Shown here: piece by piece, positions 55,749-63,130 of the stretch
Layout: the number at the start of each line of letters is the position of its first letter
How positions within the stretch are numbered: position 1 is the first letter of the stretch
NCBI RefSeq assembly: GCF_900239495.1
Contig: NZ_OENE01000048.1
Location: forward strand, 160,027-224,026
Reading direction: 5' to 3'
Source of the DNA: Tenacibaculum finnmarkense genomovar ulcerans
GTDB lineage: Bacteria > Bacteroidota > Bacteroidia > Flavobacteriales > Flavobacteriaceae
DNA length: 64,000 bases
Program-made: the position numbers and the translations under genes
Notes under the pieces: generated by a model
What the model was told of the DNA's origin: nothing
The model's database searches: none
What the model saw: only the letters and a program-made list of their open reading frames with translations

Positions 55749-56747
55749 ATGCTTAAAATATTCAATCAAAATGATACTGATACTTTTGTAAATCCACGAG
55801 AAGGTGAAACAAAAATTGGGCAATGTGTACAAACTATTTCTTCTTTAGATGAACTTGAAAATTGTTCCGCTAATTTTGTAATTATTGGCGTTCCTGAAGA
55901 TATTGGCGTGAAAATGAATTACGGAAACGGCGGCGCTCATACCGCTTTTATTCCTGCTTTAAAATCGTTTTTAAACATCCAAGAAAATCAATTTATCAGC
56001 GGAAAAGATATTCTTGTTTTAGGTTATTTAGATTTTTTAAACGACGTTTCAACTTTTAATGCTTCTGATAGAGAAAAAGGTAATTTACTAGTTAAAGCGA
56101 TTGATAAAGAAGTATCTGAACTTGTTAAAAAAATCGTTAAAGCTAATAAAATTCCAATTATAATTGGTGGCGGACATAACAATTCTTACGGGAATTTAAA
56201 AGGATTATCCGAAGCTAAAAAACAGCCGATTAATGTGATCAATTTAGATGCACATACCGACTTGCGAAAATTAGAAGAACGCCATAGCGGTAACGGGTTT
56301 TCTTATGCAATTGAACATAAATATTTAGAGAATTACTTTATGTTTGGCTTGCATGAAAATTACACCCCACAATATATTTTTGACTACATTCATAGCAATG
56401 TTAATATTGACTATAATACCTACGAGGAATTAGAAGTTTATAAGTCGATTCCTTTTGAAAATGAGCTATTACGTGCTGAAAATTTTATTCAAAATAAACC
56501 TTTTGGTATTGAAATAGATTTAGATTGTATTCAAAGTTTTCCTAGTAGCGCTATGACTCCTAGTGGTTTTTCACCTCAGCAAACACGTAAATTTGTATAT
56601 TATTTTGCTAAAAATACCAATGCTAGTTATATACATATTTGCGAAGGAGCGCCTACGGTTATGCAAGATCCTTCGGCGGTCAATCAGGTTGGTAAATTTA
56701 TTAGTTATTTAATTACTGATTTTATAAAAGCGCAAAAACAGGATTAA
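55749..56747 (+). CDS. hutG: formimidoylglutamase
   Basis: The 332-residue ureohydrolase-family protein has the Mn-binding motifs GGGHNNSYG, NLDAHTDLRKLEERHSG and EIDLDCIQSF, and AMTPSGFSP. It converts N-formimino-glutamate to glutamate and formamide, the step after HutI. Agmatinase/arginase are alternatives, but hutI nearby favours HutG. Confidence 0.9.
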   Translation: MLKIFNQNDTDTFVNPREGETKIGQCVQTISSLDELENCSANFVIIGVPEDIGVKMNYGNGGAHTAFIPALKSFLNIQENQFISGKDILVLGYLDFLNDVSTFNASDREKGNLLVKAIDKEVSELVKKIVKANKIPIIIGGGHNNSYGNLKGLSEAKKQPINVINLDAHTDLRKLEERHSGNGFSYAIEHKYLENYFMFGLHENYTPQYIFDYIHSNVNIDYNTYEELEVYKSIPFENELLRAENFIQNKPFGIEIDLDCIQSFPSSAMTPSGFSPQQTRKFVYYFAKNTNASYIHICEGAPTVMQDPSAVNQVGKFISYLITDFIKAQKQD

Positions 56748-56833
56748 AGACTGATTTTAAAAGTAATTTACGGCACGATAATTGCCTTCGAAAAACAACA
56801 ACCTTAGTAAAAAATTTTAACCGCATATTAATT

Positions 56834-57610
56834 ATGAAAAAAATACACATTTTAGCTTTATCAATTGCAATTGCTTTATTTGGATGCAAAAACAACGAGC
56901 ATAAAAATAATCCTGAAAACATCATAAAAGAAGATGTAAAAGAAGATGTAAAAATTGTTGATAATCATACCGCTGAAATTTCTTTAGATTGGAATGGTAC
57001 ATATCGTAGTTTTTTACCCTGTGCTAGTTGCCCTGGAATTTTGACTACGGTAAAACTAAACAACGATAAAACATTTGAAAAATCAGATTTATATTTAGGA
57101 ACTGAAAATGGTTATTTTGATAGCAAAGGAACTTTTTCATTTACCAAAGATGGTAGTAAAGTAATTTTAAAATCAGAAAAAGCTTCTGAAAACCAAACAA
57201 CACTATATGCCGTTAAAGAAAATAAATTGACTTTATTAGATAAAGACGGGCAAGAAACAGCTTCTGAATTTGCTGAAATGTACACGTTAAAAAAAGCGTC
57301 AAATAACCCTATTGATTTTTCAAATAAAGTAACCAAAGGTTTGCTTACCTTTGGACATGAAGTTTCCTCTTTTAGACCTTGTGACGCTGAAAATTCTTAT
57401 TGGATTACGGATCCAAGTAATAAATTAAGAGCGCTTTATTATAAGGAAATAGGAAACCAAAAAACTCCTTATACACCTGTAATGGCTGAACTTACTGTAA
57501 AAAACATTGGAAAAGCTACAGAGGGTTTTGCTGAACAATATGAAAGTGTTTTAGAAACAGTAGCAATTAAATCGGTAGCTGCTATGACACCTGAAAATTA
57601 CTGTAAATAA
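56834..57610 (+). CDS. NlpE-like copper-resistance lipoprotein
   Basis: The 258-residue lipoprotein (LSIAIALFGCKNN, Cys near residue 18) contains an NlpE N-terminal domain with the metal-binding signature FLPCASCPGILTTVKL (about residues 61-76). A C-terminal domain follows with a second Cys pair (FRPCDAEN; YCK at the end). NlpE senses envelope stress and copper in enterobacteria. A short direct repeat (KEDVKEDVK) lies in the linker. Confidence 0.88.
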   Translation: MKKIHILALSIAIALFGCKNNEHKNNPENIIKEDVKEDVKIVDNHTAEISLDWNGTYRSFLPCASCPGILTTVKLNNDKTFEKSDLYLGTENGYFDSKGTFSFTKDGSKVILKSEKASENQTTLYAVKENKLTLLDKDGQETASEFAEMYTLKKASNNPIDFSNKVTKGLLTFGHEVSSFRPCDAENSYWITDPSNKLRALYYKEIGNQKTPYTPVMAELTVKNIGKATEGFAEQYESVLETVAIKSVAAMTPENYCK

Positions 57611-57645
57611 AAAATACAGCCATTAATTACAACGCTTAAAACATG

Positions 57646-57683
57646 AAGCTCAAAATATAATATTCTTATATTTTGAGCTTTTT
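57646..57683 (+). terminator. terminator after the NlpE-like gene
   Basis: AAGCTCAAAATATAA pairs with TTATATTTTGAGCTT (15-bp perfect stem, 5-base loop), followed by Ts. Confidence 0.8.
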
Positions 57684-57787
57684 ACTTTAGATATTTTCTC
57701 ACTCTTTTTATTAATTATATATTTAACAGCTCAACGAACCGTTCAATTCATCAAAAAACAATTTTACGAGAACAAGAAACATCTAAA

Positions 57788-58603
57788 ATGAAAAAAATCT
57801 TTATACTTTTTATACTTATTCACAGCTATGCTTGTAAAAATGATAAACAAAAAAACAGCAATATTACAAGTGGTATTGCTATTACAACAAGCATAAAAGA
57901 AGAAATAGCAACAAAAATAATACAAAAAGCAACAGAAAAAACGACCATAAAAGAAAAAGAATACAACTACAGCACTGATTTTATAGTAGGTAAATTTAAT
58001 TACAAAAAAGATAGTTCTTTTACTAAAGTTCGTAAAAAACACGCTTCTAAAACACTTTATATTAATAAGGAAGTATATGCAGCATTTATAAAAATGTATG
58101 CGCATGCTAAAAAAGAGAACATTGATTTAAAAATAATTTCTGGTACTCGAAGCTTTTATGAACAAAAAGGAATTTGGGAACGAAAATGGAAGAAATATAA
58201 TGCTTTAAAAGAAATTGACAGAGCGCTTAAAATCCTAGAATATAGCGCAATGCCTTCAACATCGCGTCATCATTGGGGTACTGATATTGATTTAAATAAC
58301 CTGAATAATTCTTATTTTGATACAGGAAAAGGAAAAAAAGAACACGATTGGCTGCTTAAAAACGCGCCACTTTACGGTTTTTACCAAGTATATACCTCAA
58401 AAGATATGGGGCGAAAAGGGTATCATATGGAAAAATGGCATTGGTCTTATCTTCCACTTAGTAAAAAATATTTGAGTTTTTATATTAAAAATATTCAAGC
58501 AAAAGATATTTCGGGCTTTAAAGGTGCACATTTAGCATCGCAATTAAATATAATAGAACTTTATGTAAACGGCATTAATAAAACACTAAAAATCAAACAA
58601 TAA
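57788..58603 (+). CDS. M15-family D-alanyl-D-alanine carboxypeptidase, lipoprotein
   Basis: The 271-residue lipoprotein (LFILIHSYACKND, Cys near residue 16) has a Lys/Thr-rich linker and a VanY-type M15 domain: SGTRSFYEQKGIWE, zinc motif SRHHWGTDIDLN (His and Asp ligands, about residues 158-169) and EKWHWSYLP. It trims peptidoglycan stem peptides in the periplasm. Confidence 0.9.
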   Translation: MKKIFILFILIHSYACKNDKQKNSNITSGIAITTSIKEEIATKIIQKATEKTTIKEKEYNYSTDFIVGKFNYKKDSSFTKVRKKHASKTLYINKEVYAAFIKMYAHAKKENIDLKIISGTRSFYEQKGIWERKWKKYNALKEIDRALKILEYSAMPSTSRHHWGTDIDLNNLNNSYFDTGKGKKEHDWLLKNAPLYGFYQVYTSKDMGRKGYHMEKWHWSYLPLSKKYLSFYIKNIQAKDISGFKGAHLASQLNIIELYVNGINKTLKIKQ

Positions 58604-58617
58604 AAAAAGTTTATAAA

Positions 58618-58929
58618 ATGAATAATGATGCTATAAAAAAGGAATTCAAAGAAATGGATTCCTTACTTTTTGAGGTAGAAAAAGAATTTATCCAAATTAA
58701 AAAACACCATAAAAAGCTTAAAAAATTGATACAAAAAACAAAAATATTAGAAGAGTTTTACTTTTCTGAAAAATGGATGAAAAATAGAGATTTACTTACA
58801 GAATCATCTAAAAATAGCCCAGAACCAAACTCTTTTTATTCAGCTAGTGAGGATGCTATTTGGAATTTGTCACAAAGTTTACATATTGAAAAAATAAAAA
58901 TTCTTAAAACAATTACCAAAACGCTTTAA
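58618..58929 (+). CDS. small coiled-coil hypothetical protein
   Basis: The 103-residue charged protein is predicted helical, with a coiled coil at about residues 8-45 (FEVEKEFIQIKKHHKKLKKL). It starts 14 bases after the M15 gene and is probably co-transcribed. No family recognised. Confidence 0.6.
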   Translation: MNNDAIKKEFKEMDSLLFEVEKEFIQIKKHHKKLKKLIQKTKILEEFYFSEKWMKNRDLLTESSKNSPEPNSFYSASEDAIWNLSQSLHIEKIKILKTITKTL

Positions 58930-59043
58930 TTCTGCAAAAAATTAAACAAGCTCTTAGTAATGTCGTTTTATATTTCTTAAATTTGGTGAAAAATTGAAAG
59001 GAAACACCTCTATTATCCTATATAATTTGACTAAAACAAACCA

Positions 59044-59676
59044 ATGACAAACGAAACATTTGGAGCTTATTACTATGAAACTAAATCACCTACAGTATTT
59101 AAAAGTGATTCTAATCAACTTTACTTTTTTCAATCTTTTATAGGAAATCATACTATTGATGTAGAACTTGGAGACTGCATATATTATTTTGATGATGATT
59201 TAAAATTTGCTAAAGTTAAAAAAGGTCCTTGCAAAATTAAATCTATTCATTTAGCAACTATAATACGTGGTTATATGCCTCCTGAAGCATCTATATCAAT
59301 GGAAGGAGTTACTACTTTACCATACGTAAATGGCTGTTCTACAAAACAATTATTTCCTCCGATAAGATTAGGAGATCCTACATTACAATACTTAAAAATG
59401 CCAGCTTTTAGTAAAGAGCAAGAGCATCATATTCATTCAACTGTTAGAGTTGTTTTAATTATTGAAGGATATGGAAAAAGTATTGTCGGTATTGAAAATA
59501 AAAATATAATTACGGAGTTAAAACCTGGTTCTGTTTGTGTTCTTGAACCAATGTGCCCACATCATTTTGAAACAGACACAGAAAAACCTTTAATTGCAAT
59601 TCCTTTACATATTTTTTCTTCTGTTGGAGCAATAGAAAAAAACCACCCTATGTTTAATGGTACTATTATGATTTAA
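59044..59676 (+). CDS. cupin-domain protein
   Basis: The 210-residue protein has a C-terminal cupin fold: metal motif 1 in EHHIHSTVRVVLIIEGYGKS (about residues 128-147) and motif 2 in LKPGSVCVLEPMCPHHFET. The N-terminal ~110 residues are a separate beta-rich part. Two His of motif 1 and His-His in motif 2 could bind Fe or Mn. It heads a three-gene run ending in a cut-off PP-loop gene. A TATAATTTG just upstream may be its promoter. Confidence 0.75.
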   Translation: MTNETFGAYYYETKSPTVFKSDSNQLYFFQSFIGNHTIDVELGDCIYYFDDDLKFAKVKKGPCKIKSIHLATIIRGYMPPEASISMEGVTTLPYVNGCSTKQLFPPIRLGDPTLQYLKMPAFSKEQEHHIHSTVRVVLIIEGYGKSIVGIENKNIITELKPGSVCVLEPMCPHHFETDTEKPLIAIPLHIFSSVGAIEKNHPMFNGTIMI

Positions 59677-59679
59677 AAA

Positions 59680-60069
59680 ATGAGCAACGAAAATATTGAT
59701 AAAATTATTAATGCATTTCTTAAAGATTTTAATGAAATGTGTAAAACTAAAAAAAGAGATTTCTTGATTAGAGAAAAAATAGTTAATTATGAATCGGGTA
59801 CTTACTCTAAAAAACAGGTAAAATATAATGTAACTTATAAAGTAAGCCGTAAGAAAAATATATGGGTTATAGAAGCTATAAATGGATTTTGGTTTTTTAA
59901 AAAGAAATTTTTACTGCTTCAAATTACTACAAAAGGTGAAAAATTAAATTTCTCAGGACTTTATACACATTCTTTTAAAGATTTTGAAAAATCATTATTA
60001 GAAGATAAGCTAAAAATATATTTGAATACTTGTAAAAAAATACGTCATGATGCCTTTGTCAAATCTTAA
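59680..60069 (+). CDS. hypothetical protein in the cupin/PP-loop cluster
   Basis: The 129-residue basic protein follows the cupin gene by 3 bases and overlaps the PP-loop gene by 23 bases, so it belongs to the same operon. It has a helix, then strands (YNVTYKVSRKKNIWVIEAI), and no recognisable motif. Confidence 0.65.
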   Translation: MSNENIDKIINAFLKDFNEMCKTKKRDFLIREKIVNYESGTYSKKQVKYNVTYKVSRKKNIWVIEAINGFWFFKKKFLLLQITTKGEKLNFSGLYTHSFKDFEKSLLEDKLKIYLNTCKKIRHDAFVKS

Positions 60070-60490
60070 TAGTATTTACTATTTATCTAAAAAACAATTA
60101 TTCAATAGTAAAGAAATTAAGAAAAAAGCAAATCCTATTTACTTGCAGAGTTGTCTATTTTTTGGTGCTACTTTAATTGACCGTACAAAAAATTTAGATT
60201 CTGGAATTGATTTTACCATTTTAGATAAAATACCTCAAACATCAAATACATCAAAAACATTTTCAGAAATATGTAGTGAAAGAGCTCGTGAAATAATTAA
60301 TGCGACTGATGGAGGAATTAAAGTATTATGGTCTGGTGGAATTGATTCTACCGTAGCATTAATATCGTTAATAAATGAATTAAAATCTATTGATAAAATT
60401 AACCGATTATCTATTTATAATCGGCAAAACGAAAAGTACCAAAAAAGAAAACAAAAAGTACATTTTTTCACCAATTTAATACACCTTTAA
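60047..60490 (+). CDS. PP-loop ATPase (asparagine synthase-like), C-terminally truncated
   Basis: The protein has the ATP-pyrophosphatase P-loop KVLWSGGIDSTVALISLI (about residues 91-108) after a ~90-residue N-terminal part. Only about 30 natural-looking residues follow. From about codon 125 the sequence turns into low-complexity Lys/Gln-rich residues and ends at 60490 inside a perfect palindrome. PP-loop enzymes usually have 150-200 residues after the P-loop, so the 3' part is missing. The prophage genes start directly beyond. Insertion of the prophage into this gene is the simplest explanation. Confidence 0.65.
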   Translation: MMPLSNLNSIYYLSKKQLFNSKEIKKKANPIYLQSCLFFGATLIDRTKNLDSGIDFTILDKIPQTSNTSKTFSEICSERAREIINATDGGIKVLWSGGIDSTVALISLINELKSIDKINRLSIYNRQNEKYQKRKQKVHFFTNLIHL

Positions 60491-60524
60491 ATAGTGATTA
60501 AAAGGTATTTAATCACTATTTAAA
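60486..60524. terminator. 17-bp perfect palindrome at the prophage edge
   Basis: TTTAAATAGTGATTAAA pairs with TTTAATCACTATTTAAA around AGGTA. It lies just past the formyltransferase stop (60538) and contains the stop of the truncated PP-loop gene. It is probably a terminator for the minus-strand prophage operon. Confidence 0.8.
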
Positions 60525-60537
60525 AATGTTAATTACG

Positions 60538-61185
60538 CTACTCAATCATTAATAAATCAGGTTTATAAATATCAGTTACTACCATAGATGGCTCAAAAGT
60601 CGATAAACTTTCATCCTGAGCATTTTTTATTATAACCCCACTAGATATATCATCCAAAGCTTTACTCATAAGATTTAAACCCATTGGTTGCAGTTTATCT
60701 CTCCATAATCTACTGGAAGCTACTTTTAATTTTAAACTAAAATATTTAGGGTGTAATATTGTAAAATCTTGGTAGGCAATATCACCTCTATCAATTCCAG
60801 AATTTAACCAAAATACTGTTCCTCCAGTAACAGACTCCCGCATCTTAATTGCCCACTGTACAGCACTTTTACCTCTATGTAATGGTAATAAACTTGGATG
60901 ATAGCCTATCCAGCCTAATTTAGCCTTGTAACGAGTTCTTTTACCCACGTAGTCAAATGAATGAGCGGTAATCCCTAAGTCTACACCGTTAGGAAAAGTA
61001 TCTCCATTTAGCATTCCCGCAGGAATTATCGGAATTTCATTTTTAGCCGCTAAGGGCCTTATATACTTATCGTCTAAAGGGCAACAAACACCCACAACGT
61101 TAAATCCTTTTTTTAAGCATATGCTTAAAATCATTTCGGCAAAATACTTTTGACCGCTTATAAATACGTTAAAACGTTTCTCCAT
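60538..61185 (-). CDS. formyltransferase-like protein of a prophage
   Basis: The 215-residue protein resembles the catalytic domain of methionyl-tRNA/GAR formyltransferases: VFISGQKYFAEMILSICLKKG (Rossmann start), VDLGITAHSFDYV, IGYHPSLLPLHRG, TGGTVFWLNSGIDRGDIAYQD. The catalytic Asn-x-His is Gly-Tyr-His; His and the later Asp remain. No tRNA-binding C-terminal domain exists. It overlaps the GNAT frame by 17 bases. In this context, modification of DNA or of a small molecule is more likely than initiator tRNA formylation. Confidence 0.8.
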   Translation of the reverse strand: MEKRFNVFISGQKYFAEMILSICLKKGFNVVGVCCPLDDKYIRPLAAKNEIPIIPAGMLNGDTFPNGVDLGITAHSFDYVGKRTRYKAKLGWIGYHPSLLPLHRGKSAVQWAIKMRESVTGGTVFWLNSGIDRGDIAYQDFTILHPKYFSLKLKVASSRLWRDKLQPMGLNLMSKALDDISSGVIIKNAQDESLSTFEPSMVVTDIYKPDLLMIE

Positions 61186-62304
61186 TTCCTAAAAATTTAA
61201 ATCCTTGAATTGCTCTAAAATGACCACCATAGCCACCACCTTTAAATGATCCTTTTTTAGCAGTTTTTGCTATGCTTTCAATAGAGCTTTTTTTATTAGC
61301 ACCATAAAGTTTGGCACTAGTTTGTTCCCATTTAGCTGAGGAACGCAAATAATTTGCAAGTTGCGGATGGCTCGTGTGAAAAAATGTATGAAAATTTTTA
61401 TTTCTACGCCCATAGCCATCTAAATGGTATTGCATTATTTGGTTTAAAAAGGCAGTTCCAACTCCTGCTCCTTGCCACTCGGGCATCACAACAAGCCTTG
61501 ACGCTCTGTAAGCATTCGCCTGAAACATAGGCATTACAGCCACGTGGCAAACAAGCTCGCCGTTTACTGTTCCAACAAAATACTCCGCACATGGTGGGTG
61601 TTTTAAGTCTAAATAATAATGCTCTTTAAAATACTTCCAGTAAGTTCCGTTTGTCTTGAAAATATCAAGTTTGATTTTTGGTCGTTCGGAAATAGATTTT
61701 TTTTTTTAAGCTCTTGCGTTGTTGTGTTATAAACCCAGTCAGGTTGTAGCCATTCAATTATATCATAATGTGGGCTTAATAAAACTATTTTTTTCCCTTT
61801 ATTACGCCTCCAACCTTTAGCAAAAGCTAATGCGCCAATCTTAGCTATTTGCCTATCTACAACGCTTGTAAATTCATCTACAACAACTTCATCTGGAGCA
61901 TCAATAATTAACCTTGCCATTCCTGCTCTAAATTGTTGCCCGTTAGAAAGTACGTTAAATGGTTTTAGCCAACTCGGAACATCTCCAAGACCAACACTAG
62001 CTAATGCTGCGGTTACTTCTTCAAAACTTCCGTCTGGAGCAATACAATCTATAATTGGTTTACTATTATCCCAATCGGCATAAGGATTGTAAATCTTATT
62101 TTCCTTAAAAAATGATTTCCCAAGTGAGGTTTTCCCTGTTCCACTTGCGCCAATAATAAGACCAATTTGCCAATCATCATTATCAATTGGTATTTCTGCG
62201 GTGTGTTTCCATGTGTCCGCCTTATCAACGTTAAATAAACTTTTTACTCTTAAAGCTCTGTAGCTTTCAAAATCTTTTGTTTTGTGATTTACTTCTATTT
62301 TCAT
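61169..62304 (-). pseudogene. ABC-type ATPase / GNAT acetyltransferase fusion, split by a frameshift in an A11 run
   Basis: The first part (62304 to 61697) is an ABC-type ATPase: Walker A GASGTGKTSLGK, signature LSNGQQFRAGMARL, Walker B EVVVDEFTSVVD and H-loop LLSPHYD. The minus strand then has eleven As (61707-61697). In the current frame 29 more residues follow to a stop at 61609. In the other frame coding continues without a break through IFKTNGTYWKYFKEHY to a GNAT domain (ASRLVVMPEWQGAGVG, about 61510-61460) ending at 61169. With 9 or 12 As the two halves would be one ~378-residue protein. Sequencing error, mutation, phase variation or programmed slippage are all possible. Confidence 0.75.
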
Positions 62305-62306
62305 AA

Positions 62307-62438
62307 TTATACGTTTACTAATCTTATTTTTAATCCTAGTTTTTTCATCTTGCTAAATAGTTCTTTTTGTTCCATTTCTGATTCTACAAGTAGAATAACT
62401 CCAAATTGTGGCTTGTAGTTAAATTTATTTTTAATCAT
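62307..62438 (-). CDS. 43-residue phage protein upstream of the ATPase/GNAT gene
   Basis: The ORF runs from ATG at 62438 to TAA at 62307, 2 bases before the ATPase start. It reads FGVILLVESEMEQKELFSKM, then KKLGLKIRLVNV: a strand-helix-strand unit resembling half of a small alpha/beta domain. The tight spacing supports translational coupling. Too short for a firm family call. Confidence 0.6.
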   Translation of the reverse strand: MIKNKFNYKPQFGVILLVESEMEQKELFSKMKKLGLKIRLVNV

Positions 62439-62477
62439 ATATAACACTTACTTTAATTAATATTCTTACTTTTGTAC

Positions 62478-62568
62478 CTCTCACAGTAATATTTTAAACA
62501 AGCAAAGCCCAATTAGAAGACTTATGTCCTCCAACTGGGCTTTGATGCTAAATTAAATTACTGTGAGA
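62478..62568. other. nested-hairpin element between tail and modification genes
   Basis: Outer arms TCTCACAGTAAT (62479-62490) and ATTACTGTGAGA (62557-62568) are perfectly complementary. Between them AAAGCCCA...GAC (62504-62521) pairs with GTC...TGGGCTTT (62526-62543). The whole 90-base unit could be a terminator, an RNA regulator or a protein-binding site governing the downstream 43-residue ORF and ATPase/GNAT gene. Confidence 0.6.
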
Positions 62569-62633
62569 AGTATTTATTTTGTTGGGGGACTTTTTATATC
62601 CCCATTTTGTTTCTTTTTCTTTTGATGATTTTA

Positions 62634-63128
62634 TTATTGTTTTAGGACGTAAGTCGCTGACGGGTCTTTGATCCAAGACCAATCGTCAGGCTGTGGCGTT
62701 ACTCCGTTTAAAATATCTAATTGATTTTGGTTTACGTGAATTTTTGTTAGGTTGGAGTTATATTTGCAATTTATTTGCAATAATCTGTTGTTTTTTGACA
62801 CGTCTAATATGTTTAAAAAGTTATCGGTACAGCTTAGATAAACTAGACTGGGGTTATTGGTTAAATCTAATGTAGTTAAACCGTTTCCTAAACAATATAA
62901 ACCGTTCAACCCCTTGCTAGATTCAATAATGATTTTTTTACGCCCCGCGCTACTACTTAAATTAATCTCAGGCATATTTCTCTCGTAAGTATTACCTAAA
63001 GCATGCCATTTAATCGCGCCTACACTTCCTGCATGCCTAACCTTCCAATCACTTTCCGTACTCGTGGTAACCATTGTTATTGTCTGTATCGGAGGACTTC
63101 CATACCTCCTTGAACTACTCATTCCCAT
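62634..63128 (-). CDS. leucine-rich-repeat phage protein
   Basis: Start chosen at 63128 (MGMSSSRRYGSPP), 2 bases after the preceding stop, rather than an ATG at 63155 inside it. The first ~80 residues look like a tail-associated segment with a repeated Ser/Thr-rich strand. Then come three to four leucine-rich repeats of the Bacteroidota type (LNGLYCLGNGLTTLDLT, LVYLSCTDNFLNILDVS, LLQINCKYNSNLTKIHV). Next to a tail fibre it may bind the host surface or close the fibre. Confidence 0.65.
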   Translation of the reverse strand: MGMSSSRRYGSPPIQTITMVTTSTESDWKVRHAGSVGAIKWHALGNTYERNMPEINLSSSAGRKKIIIESSKGLNGLYCLGNGLTTLDLTNNPSLVYLSCTDNFLNILDVSKNNRLLQINCKYNSNLTKIHVNQNQLDILNGVTPQPDDWSWIKDPSATYVLKQ

Positions 63129-63130
63129 AA

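Noticed and set aside
61404..61592. 62-codon frame within the GNAT region
   Set aside because: Composition is Cys/Arg-rich nonsense; the other frame encodes the GNAT motif.
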